Positions 41,962-53,900 of a DNA stretch of 64,000 nucleotides are shown here, piece after piece. Under the pieces are notes generated by a model. It had not been told where the DNA came from, ran no database searches, and worked only from the letters and a program-made list of their open reading frames with translations. The stretch lies in the NCBI RefSeq assembly GCF_038502225.1, contig NC_091292.1:101782664-101846663 (forward strand), read 5' to 3'. A program made the position numbers and the translations under genes. The DNA is from Cherax quadricarinatus (lineage: Eukaryota > Arthropoda > Malacostraca > Decapoda > Parastacidae). Numbering within the stretch: the stretch's first letter is position 1; each line of letters starts with the position of its first letter.

Positions 41962-44900
41962 GCAGTAGCAGAAATGTTTGATTCTTTGCTGTGTTCAAGA
42001 GTAAACAAATGATGTCATTGTCCATTATCTGTCTGAATGGCCATTCCAATGTACAGTCATAAATGGGCTGACATTATTTATACTGTAGTTTAATAGCAAA
42101 TAATGAACAAACAAAACACCACACTGAGTGGTAGGTGGGGTGGCTGCCAGTTGCGGGGATTGGAGGGAGGGTTGTAGGGATGGGCAGGTGGCGAGAAACT
42201 TGAATATGATTTGGCGACTGGGAATTCGCGAATGTGTGAAGCCCGCAAAAGTTGAAAACGCAAATGTTGAGGGAGACCTGTATATCTTTATACATATATG
42301 CTTCTAAGCTGTTGTATCTGGGCACCTCTGCAAAGACAGTGATTATGTGTGAGTGAGGTGAAAGTGTTGAATGATGATGAAAGTATTTTCGTTTTGGGGA
42401 TTTTCTTTCTTTTTGGATCACCCTGCCTCGGTGGGAGACAGCCAACTTTTTTTTTTAACAAACTGGCCGTATCCCACCAAGGCAGGGTGGCCAAAAAGAA
42501 AAACGAAAGTTTCTCTTTTTAAATTTAGTAATTTATACAGGAAAAGGGGTTACTAACCCCTTGTTCCCAACATTTTAGTCGCCTTTTACAACACGCATGG
42601 CTTACGGAGGAAGAATTCTGTTCCACTTCCCCATGGAGATAAGAGGAAATGAACAAGAACTAGAAAGTAAATAGAAGAAAACCCAGAGGGGTGTGTATAT
42701 ATATGCTTGTACATGTATGTATCCTAGGTAGTAGGTTGGTAGACAGCAACCGCCCAGGGAGGTACTACCGTCCTGCCAAGTGAGTGCAAAACTGAAGCCT
42801 GTAATTGTTTTACACGATGGTAGGATTGCTGGTGTCTTTTGTTTGTCTCATAAACATGCAAGATTTCAGGTATGTCTTGCTACTTCTACTTGCATTTAGG
42901 TCACACTACACATACATGTACAAGCATATATATACACACCCCTTTGGGTTTTCTTCTATTTTCTTTCTAGTTCTTGTTCTTGTTTATTTCCTCTTACCTC
43001 CATGGGGAAGTGGAACAGAATTCTTCCTCTGTAAGTCATGCGTGTTGTAAGAGGCGACTAAAATGCCGGGAGCAAGGGGCTAGTAACCCCTTCTCCTGTA
43101 TATATTACTAAATGTAAAAGGAGAAACTTTCGTTTTTCCTTTTGGGCCACCCTGCCTCGGTGGGATACGGCCGGTGTGTTGAAAGAAAGAAAGAAGACAT
43201 GTATGTATATTGTGACCTAAATGTATGTAGAAGTAGCAAGATGTACCTGAAACCTTGCATGTTCATAAGACAGAAAAATGGACACCATCAATTCTACCAT
43301 CATGTAAAACAATTACAGGCTTTTGTTTTTCATTCACTTGGCAGAACGGTAGTACCTCCCTGGGTGGTTGCTGTCTACCAACCTACTACCTACACAGCCA
43401 ACTTGTTGAAAAAAAAAAAAGTTAGTGAAAGTAAAAGGCAGGTGGAGTATAAGGATAATGGTGTCAGTGGGCAAGAGAGAAATGAAAGTGAATGTATTAA
43501 AAAAAGAAGATAGTGGGAGATATAAGTAGAAAGGTGTGGTAGAGAAAAGCCAGGTAATATGGAGGCTGAAGAAGTTTTGGGTAGATTTAGAACTAATTTG
43601 AACTGTGACATCTTCATGCTGCTGACAGGGCAGCTATTGAATAAATGATGGGAATGTTTCATTTTTGGTGGAAGATAGTTCTTTCTTTCAGCATACCAGC
43701 CATATCCCACTGAGGTGGGGTGGCCCAAAAGGAAAAACAAAAGTTTCTCTTTTTAGATTTAGTAATATATACAGGAGAAAGGGTTACTAGCCCATTGCTC
43801 CCAGCATTTTAGTTGCCTCTTATGACACGCATGGCTTACGGAGGAAGAATTCTGTTCCACTTCCCCATGGAGATAAAAGGAAATAAACAAGAACAAGAAC
43901 TAGAAAGAAAATAGAAGAAAACCCAGAGAAGTAGCAAGATGTACCTGAAATCTTGCATGTTTAAGAGACAGAAAAAAGGACACCAGCAATCTTACCATCA
44001 TGTAAAACAATTACAGGCTTTCGTTTTGCACTCACTCGGCAGGATGGTAGTACCTCTCTGGGTGGTTGCTGTCTACCAACCTACTACCTATTGGAAGATA
44101 GTTGATGTGGAAATATATTTGTATTAGAAACATTTTTTTTTCCCCAACAAACCAGCCGTATCCCACCAAGGTAGGGTGGCCCAAAAAGAAAAACGAAAGT
44201 TTCTCTTTCTAAATTTAGTAATTTATACAGGAGAAGGGGTTACTAGCCCCTTGCTCCCGGCATTTTAGTCGCCTCTTACAATACGCATGGAGGAAGAATT
44301 CTGTTCCACTTCCCCATGGAGATAAGAGGAAATAAACAAGAACAAGAACTAGAAAGAAAATAGAAGAAAACCCAGAGGGGTGTGTATATATATATGCTTG
44401 TATATGTATGTGTAGTGTGACCTAAGTGTAAGTAGAAGTAGTAAGACGTACCTGAAATCTTGCATGTTTATGAGACATAAAGAAAGGACACCAGCAATCC
44501 TTCCATCATGTAAAACAATTACAGGCTTTCGTTTTACACTCACTTGGCAGGATGGTAGTACCTCCTTGGGTGGTTACTGTCTACCAACCTACTACCTATT
44601 GGAAGATAGTTGATGTGGAAAAATAATATACATATACAGTGGACCCCCGCATAACGATATTAATCCATTCCTGAGAGCTCATTGTTATGCGAAATTATCG
44701 TTATGCGAATGAATTTTCCCCATAAGAAATAATGGAAATCAAATTAATCCGTGCAAGACACCCCAAAGTATGAAAAAAAAAATTTTACCACATGAAATAT
44801 TAATTTTAATACACACAAACTGAAAAAGGCATGCACAGTTACATGACACTTACCTTTATTGAAGCTCTGGTGATGATTGATGGGATGGGAGGAGGAGAGA

Positions 44901-47900
44901 GTCTTAGTGTTTAGAAGGGGAATCCCCTTCCATTAAGACTTGAGGTGTCAAGTCCTTTTCTGGGGTTACTTCCCTTCTTCTTTTAATGCCACTAGGACCA
45001 GCTTCAGAGTCACTGGACTTCTGTCGCACAACATATCTGTCCATAGTGGCCTGTTCCTCTCGTTCCTTTATGACTTTCCTAAAGTGTTTTACAACAGTGT
45101 CAGTGTAATAGTCACCAGCACAGCTTGCAATAGCTGTGTTAGGGTGATTGTCATCAAAAAAGGTTTGCACTTTATGTCACATTCCACACATTTCCTTAAT
45201 CTTTGAAGTAGGCAACTTCTTCAATTTCTCTCTCCCCTCCTCTGAAGCAGTTTCCTCAGGTCTGGCCTCTTGCTGTTGAAGTTGATCTAGCAGCTCATCA
45301 GTGGTTAGTTCTTCATTGTTCTCCTCCACCAACTCTTCCACATCATCCCCACTAACCTCCAACCCCAAGGACTTTCCCAATGCCACAATAGATTCCTCAA
45401 CTGGCATAGGATTCCCAGGGTTAGCCTCAAACCCCTCAAAATCCCTTTGGCCTACACATTCTGGCCACAGTTTCTTCCAAGCAGAGTTCAAGGTCCTCTT
45501 AGTCACTCCCTCCCAAGCCTTACCTATAAGGTTTACACAATTGAGGATATTAAAGTGATCTCTCCAAAACTCTCTTAGAGTCAATTGAGTTTCTGAGGTC
45601 ACTACAAAGCACCTTTCAAACAGAGCTTTTGTGTACAGTTTTTTGAAGTTTGCAATAACCTGCTGGTCCATGGGCTGCAGGAGAGGAGTGGTATTAGGAG
45701 GCAAAAACTTCACCTTAATGAAGCTCATGTCCCCATAAAGTCGCTCTGCCACATCTGTAGGATGACCAGGGGCATTGTCTAACACCAGGAGGCACTTAAG
45801 GTCTAATTTCTTTTCAGTTAGGTAATCTTTCACATTGGGGGCAAATGCTTGGTATAACCAGTCATAGAAAAAGTCCCTAGTGACCCATGCCTTACTGTTT
45901 TCCCTCCACAGCACACACAAATTAGCCTTGAGGATATTCTTTTGCCTGAACACTCTGGGGAGTTTCTGAGTGATACACTAATAAAGGCTTCACTTTGCAA
46001 TCACCACTAGCATTGGAACACATCAACAGAGTAAGCCTGTCTTTCATAGGCTTATGTCCTGGGAGTACCTTTTCCTCCTGAGTAATGTAGGTCCTGCTTG
46101 GCATTTTCTTCCAAAACAGGCCTGTTTCATCACAATTAAACACTTGTTCAGGTTTCAGTCCTTCACTGTCTATGTACTCCTTGAATTCCTGCACATATTT
46201 TTCAGCTGCTTTGTGGTCCGAACTGGCAGCCTCACCATGCCTTATCACACTATGTATGCTACTACGCTTCTTAAATCTCTCAAACCAACCTTTGCTGGCC
46301 TTAAATTCACTCACATCATCACTAGTTGCAGGCATTTTTTTAATTAAATCCTCATGCAACTTCCTAGCCTTTTCACTTATGATCACTTGAGAGATGCTAT
46401 CTCCTGCTATCTGTTTTTCATTTATCCATATCAATAAGAGCCTCTCAACATCTTCGATCACTTGCGATCTCTGTTTCGAAAACACAGTTGAACCTTTGGC
46501 AAGAACAGCTTCCTTGATTGCCGTTTTGTTTGACACAATAGTAGCGATGGTTGATTGGGGTTTACTATACAACCTGGCCAGCTCGGAGACACGCACTCCA
46601 CTTTCATACTTAGCAATGATCTCTTTCTTCATCTCTATAGTAATTCTCACCCTTATTCCTGTAGGGTTGGCACTAGAAGCTTTCTTGGGGCCCATGGTCA
46701 CTTATTTTACAGATAAAATCACCAAAAACACTGTAATAATACAAAAATGTTCCGATTGTATGCTTGGATGTTACCGCGGAGGCTGGCTGGTAAACAATGC
46801 CACCGGCGGAACATGTGAGGCTGGCTCAGGCCGCACATTAGACGCGTCTCGGACGAATAGCGTTGAGCGGGTTTTTTAGCAGTATGCAAGGCAAAATCTT
46901 AGCGATAAAATGTATCGGTATGCGGATTTAACGTTATGTGATGCCAACGGTATGCGGGGGTCCACTGTATTTGTATTAGAAACATTTGTTCTAATAAATT
47001 AGATTTAGTATTAAGATTATATCTAGTAATCCCATTACACTAAACATTAAACAAGAATCTTTTAACTGGCAACCTCCTCACTTGCGAATACCTTCTGCTG
47101 GCATTCAAATCCACTGCTAGCAGCACCCTATCCCACATCCCTATACAGTGGAACCTCAAAAATCGAACTTAATCCGTTCCAGGAGCTAGTTCTAATTTCG
47201 AAAAGTCTGAAATTCGAATCAATATTTCCCATAAGAAATAATGGAAATACAATTAATCCGTTCAGAAACCCAAAAATATTCACACAAAAAAATACATTTT
47301 ATTGAGATTAATTACAGTTTTACATACATATAAAATAACATACATATAAAATAATACATACATATAATATAAAATATAAAATAACATTTTTACTTACCTT
47401 TATTGAAGATTGGTGATGGCATCTGGAAGATAGGGAGGAGGAGAGAGGGAGTTGGGGTTAGTGTTTGGAAGGAGAATCCCCCTCCATGAGGACTTCAGGT
47501 AAAGCCCTCTCTGGGGTTATTTCCCTTCTCTGTCTTTAAATGCCACTAGGACCAGCTTGAGAGTCACTGGACCCCTGTCTCACAAAATAACTGTCCACAG
47601 TCCTCTGTTTCTGGCGCCTCTTTAACATTTCCCTAAAATGGGACATGGTTCTGTCACTGAACTTGTTGCAAAGATGGCTTGTTTCAGCTTGCTCAGGGTG
47701 GTACTTCTGCACAAACATTTGGACATCATTCCACTTGGCACAAATCTCCTTAATCTTTGAAGAAGGCACCTCATCCACTCCCTCTTCCTCCTCCTCTGAA
47801 GCAAGTTCCTCAGCTGTGGTCTGATACTGCTCCAGATGAAGCTCTTGCAGCTCTTCAGTGGTTAGCTCTTCCCTGTGGTCCTTCACCAACTCTTCCACAT

Positions 47901-50900
47901 CCTCACCACTCACCTCCAACCCCAGGGTGTTCCCCAGTGCCACGATAGAGTCCACAACAGGCAGAGGGTGAGCTGGGTCAGGGTCAGGGTCAGGGTCAGC
48001 CTCAAACCCTTCAAAATCCCTCTTTTGGACACAATCTGGCCACAATTGTCTCCAAGCAGAGTTCAAAGTCCTGGAAGTCACTCCCTCTCAAGCCTTACCT
48101 ATAAGGCTTATGGAGTTGTAGATGCTGAAGTGATTCCTCCAGAACTCTCTTAGGGTCAACTTAGTGTCTGTGATCACTTCAAAGCACTTTTCAAACACTG
48201 CTTTTGTGTAGAGTTTTTTTCAAGTTAGAAATGACCTGCTGGTCCATGGGCTGGAGGAGAGGAGTGGTGTTAGGAGGCAAGAACTTCACTTTTATAAAAC
48301 TGAAGTCCTTGATTTGTTCTTTCTTTGCCAGGATAGAACCGATGGTCGACTTGTTTTTCCCATACATCCTGGCAAGCTCAACAAGTCTCACACCACTCTC
48401 ATACTTCTGTATTATTTCCTTCTTCACATCTATGGCGTTTCTCACTTTCTTTACCACAGGGGTACCACTAGCAAGTTTCTTTGGGCCCATGGCAGCTTAT
48501 TTCACAGTCCCACAACCACTAAACACAACGAAATAATCGTAAAATGCGTGAATGAGAGCGCAGGTTAGTGTTCACTCAAGCATAAACAAAGCTAGACTGT
48601 CCGTGTCCCCTGCGCGGGGACACGGACAGAGCGGGCCAGCGGATAGGTCCCATACCCGGCGGTCTGAAATTTGAAATGCGTTCGATTTTTGGTACACAGT
48701 TTGTCCGAAAAAGTGGTCTTATTTTCGAAACGTTCGATATTTGGTACGTTTGATTTTCAAGGTTCCACTGTACTTACACTTCTTGGAATTACTGGAAATG
48801 GCACATGTGATTAGACAATCACACCATACAAATTTCGGTGAATAAATCTATTTTATTGTACATGTAGCACAAGTATTATGCTCTGCTGAAATTAAGATAA
48901 CCAATTCATCCTAAAATATTGTGAAAATATGATTTCAGAGTCATTACAGACCATTCTTGAAGTTCACTTGTAAAGCAAAAACTTCTAATTTTTGCTTATG
49001 CAAAAACTACCTGTAGATAATTCCAGTGATCATCACCCCCTTGGACCAGTCTCAGACAAAATCCTGTGATATATAGTGTTATCTTTCAACCACTAGTGAT
49101 TATATAAGAAGACCCTTTTGTGTGTGTAGTGTCTTTAATGTAGATTTTTTTCCAGAGGGTGGATGGTCTGGTGGAACTTCTGAAGACTCCCAGTCTAGTC
49201 GCTCGTCATCCCGACGAACCAGTGATGCAGCTACCCCTCCTGTAGGCACACCCCATACTTCAACAAAATTTTCAGTTACCCCAAGTACAGTCACTAAAAC
49301 TATGGCAACAGGAACAGTGTCATTGACGAGCCCTTCTGCCCCCAGCAACACAACTAGTGGCTTTTCCAATCCTGGCGCATCTACCATGTTTCCCTCTAGT
49401 ACTGTTGGTGGGGGATTTTCTAGTACAGGTCATGGGGGCTCTAACATATTCACATCTAACACAGGAATGAAGTCCAACTCAAATACCGCAGCTAACACCA
49501 TTACTACCACTACCTACAGATCATTTCCTAGCATAAGCACAAGTAGTATCACTAACCCCACAGCAAACACAAATACTTTCATTAGCAGCAACATAACTCA
49601 AGCTACTACCAATGCCATCAAAACTTCCATGACAACTCCATCCTCAGTATCAACTCCAGCCAAAACAACCTTTACCACTGGTAGTGGAGGCAGCAGTACT
49701 GGTGGAGGACTTAAGCAAATGAATAAAGACTCTAAAGGTAAGAGGTTTTTCCATAAATGATATTAAGAGTATTTTATGCAGCATTTAACACATTTTGAGA
49801 ATTTTGTATTTTTTTTTTTCAACAAATCAGCTGTATCCCACCAAGGCAGGGTGGCCCAAAAAGAAAAATGGAAGCCAAAAAGGAAAACGAAAGAATTTTG
49901 TATATATTTTCATTATTTTACATTTGAGTTAAAAGTTTTTGTATCTATTACTGATTTCATAGATAAAGTATGGAAAATAGGTTGTTAAAAAAGTATAGTT
50001 CTTGGGTGAATGGAAGTTGGTTTAAGGAAAATTCAAGGAAAGTTTGTAAGGATGATGTGAAAGATGTATTTAAGAGTACAGGTCGGCCATCACTAATCCG
50101 GCAATCAGTTATCCTATTCCATCAGTAATCTGGCCCTAATTTTGGCTAGCATAATTTCAAATATTGTCATTATACTGACTCAAATTTCATTATTATACCG
50201 ACTCAGAAACTGTGCAGATAGTTGTAAATCCACAGCAGCAAACCAGTGGAGTAGAAAGCAATGATGAAAATGAGGAAGATGTAACAGAAAGAATCTCTAT
50301 TGATAGGATAATTAAGTGTATTCTAACCTAACCACTTTGTAATCCAGCAAACTCACTAATCCGGCACACTACAGGCTTCAGTGATGCCGGATTAGTGATG
50401 GCCGACCTGTAATGATCTGAACATCCAGTAGGCATGTGTGAACATCTTGGATGATGATAAGTGGAAATATAAGGTCCTTGGAATTTAATGTGCTGTTGGA
50501 GTGTGAGCAATGGAATATCTATGAAGATATCTGGAGAAATTGACAAGTTGTACATGAGTTTGGAAGCTTGAGAAGTACAATATTATCACTCTCCCACACT
50601 TGGGCATTAAGATGCTTGGGTGCCTGGGTGGCTAGCATATTCCATTTACAGTATAGTGCGTGGAAAAAAGACCAACATTTTCTTTGGTTACAATTTAAGC
50701 ATGAACTAATCCAAACAGATTTAGTCTTTTGGGAATAAATAATTAAGGTGCTGAAGAGCACATTTTTCTTTAGTATTATTATTATTATAATATAAAAATA
50801 AATTGCCAGGAAACTACAACATTAAAGTGAGCAGCAGTAACAGCGGTGGTGCAGAAGGAGGGAGCAGCGGTGGAAAATCTCGGTACTTCATCATCAAGGC

Positions 50901-53900
50901 TTCTATGTACAAACAGCTGGAAGCATCTCATCATACATCTTTTTGGGCCTTCACTCACAACACGGAAAAGAAAATTATGCAAGCTTTTCAGGTTCGATTT
51001 GTAAAATTTTCTCAGTTTTTCCTTCATTTTGACAGAAAACAAGTCAGTGAGCAGTAAGTGCAAAAATGTTGATTAGATTGTAGAAAAGGATGACGAAAGG
51101 AAATGTGTAATGTAACCATGGATACTTTTATTCATAAGGTTGAATTCACAGGCTAAGAGCTGCTGTCTTACCTCAGCTCATTTTAGCGCCTGGCTTTATT
51201 GGAGATATTCTAACATCCTATCTGGGATAAGACCCACAGCAGTCAGCTAACACCCAGGTACTGTACCTACTTACTGCTAGGTGAGCAGGATGTTATTTGA
51301 CACTGTTTAGTATCCTCGGAAAAGTTAATAACTTATTATGTTCACAAATTGTTATATTTTTTTTCCTACTGCACAGGTTTCATTGTGCTAGCTTGAGCAT
51401 ATACTAAACATTATCTAGTAGCCAAATGAATAGAATGCCTGGTTTTATACAAGGGCATGTCCAGGAGGAAAGGGAGGGTCATCCTTGTCTGTACCATGGG
51501 AGGGGTTAGAGCTGACCATGTGCACTGCACACGAAGTGGGGCACTGTATATGCAACGATGCAATGCAAATATTCCAAATATTGTTAAATATCATATTGTT
51601 AAATGTAACATTAGATATTAGTAATGTTATATGTGTAGTTAAATCATTAACTAAATTATTGCCAAATTGAGATCATTGCTTCACAATGACATCATTGTTG
51701 CCTGGGTTTGGATACCTATCTTTATGGCCAAAAATAAGCAAGTGCCTAAGTTCAGCCAAGTATGCTGTGTTAGAAGACTGGGAATGTAATACTTTTTTTC
51801 CCTTTCACTCTAAAACCATCAGTTATGTACTATGTATATAAAGATTGACTAAAAAAAGTAGTGAATTTTTTTGTTTTTTAATTTTTCAGACTGGCCCTGT
51901 CATTTTAGTTTTTACTTTGCATAGAGGAGGACAGTTTAATGGCTATGCTCGCTTTACAGGCGAGAAAACAGATGATAAATGCCCAGATATTACTAATGTT
52001 GGTCCCACACTTGGACCACTTTACAAGGTAAGCAGTTTTGGTCTCTTATTCTGTACTGACTTATTTAATACCTTCATTATTTCTATCTTAATAGATCTAC
52101 CGGGTGGGGTTTTCTAGTTGCTGCATTAAACATCTTCAACACACCCAGAGAAGACACTGCCGAGAAGAGATACATAGTCCTCCCCAACAACTCCATTGCC
52201 AAACATGTTTCCAACATCTTTGCCAAAACATCATTCCAAGTATCTACCTCCACAACCACGACCATCAAGGACATCACCAGTAGTAGACAGGACAAGCCTC
52301 CATCCTCTGCAGGGGTATACATAATCCCTTGTAATGACTGCAACAAATTATATGTGGGCGAAACATCAAGAGACCTCCAAACACGCATTTCAGAACACCA
52401 ATATGCAAGCAGGACTGACGATACAAGGAATGCCTGTGTACAACATTGCAATTCACACAACCATTTAATTAACTACAGAAACTCAAGACTTACAGCCAAC
52501 GAAGACAACACCCAATACAGAAAAATCCTGGAATCATCACTTATCTCTATAACCAACAATTTCAACCAGAACAATGGCTTCTATAACATAGCTGAACCAC
52601 TCGCCAGGAAACTTCTTCATCGCTATCCCACATAAGAACATAGAACACTGCAGAAGGTCTACAACTTGTCCAATACCCCTGCCAAGCTACCCAAGACTCT
52701 ATAACCCCACCCGGTAGATCATCAGATGCAGCATTCTCCACCTGACCTCAACATTCTGAACATGACTATAAATACTCTCGTACCTTCCAACCCCAGGTAG
52801 ATCCGTGTGTGACTTGAAAAAGCCCACTGTGTGGGTGAAACGTTGTCAATAAAGGATCACATTATACTGCATTTGTGTTTATATTTCCACTTTCAGGGTC
52901 CAAACCGTAGATCTAGGCCATGAGCTCAGCTCACTCTGATAAGCTGTGAGTGGTAAATTGCGGCCTAGATATGAGAGAATACATCCATGTGGTATGTGTG
53001 CACTACATAAAACAAGTCCTGCAGCACACAGTGTATAATGAGAGAAAAAAAAACAGAATGTGATTTTCGATTAAAACAGCAATTTTGCAGTGTTTTTTTT
53101 TTTTTTTTGTATGTTTTTTATAGTTGTATTTGCGATTTCTTAGTCTCATTTGATAGAATGGAAGACATATTACAGAAATAAAGATGATTTTGGTTGGTTT
53201 TAGCACTGGAAATGGCTTGAAACTGAGCTCAAAGTAGCAGAAATGTTAAATTTTTACCGATGTTCAAGAGTAAACAAACGACCTCACACGTCTAATACAC
53301 ACCAGCTGGTGGGTCTGATATACATTCACAAATGTGGTGATGATATTTATACAATTCTTACAATATTGCATAACAGTAAATCTTCTATTTTTTGGTTTGA
53401 ATAAAAATTCATTATGTGAATAAAAAATCAAAATGGAATTCATTTGTAAAGCCTCAAAACATAACTAATGAACAGAGGAAATGTTAGTTTAGTTCCAGGA
53501 ATACCTACATTGTTTATTCTGGACCCTATTTTGAAATTGGAATATTTTGAACTTTGTGTTAAATTGGCCAAATTACCAAATTCTGATCACTTTATTTTGT
53601 AGTTGAAACAGTTGACTTGGCGATTTCTTGTGCTCAATCGATAGAATAGAAGTAATACTAGTGAAATAGCTAAGAATTTGGTCAACTAGAATAATGTAAT
53701 TGGCCTAAAATGGGAGTCAGAGTCGGCAAAATCGCCGATTTGTAAATATCGCTGACACATCAAAATTCGCAAGAGCATAATTTTGTCAATTTTCCATCAA
53801 ATTTCGTACTTTTTGTTTTATTACCTTCAGAAAAAGATTCTCTACCATTTCATAAAAAAATAACAAAATTTTTTTTTTAAATTCTTGGACCCTGGTGCAC

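Larger units (their letters stand above)
41287..42280 (-). mobile_element. Internally deleted Tigger derivative (caggtctttctaaac ends)
   Basis: Ends caggtctttctaaacattcg and gttgagggagacctg with TA at 41285-41286 and 42281-42282. On the - strand near 41740 a transposase start is readable ([18 protein letters not shown], then [16 protein letters not shown]) before a stop. The body is replaced by simple repeats. A third Tigger subfamily in this window. Confidence 0.8.
40548..42452 (+). mobile_element. RTE-like LINE 3' portion, older subfamily, carrying a Tigger derivative
   Basis: Starts at the FRYLGVD codons (agatatttgggagttgactt), continues through coding and 3' UTR, is interrupted at 41287-42280 by a DNA element, and ends with gatcaccctgcctcggtggg and a T-rich tail. 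Confidence 0.8.
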
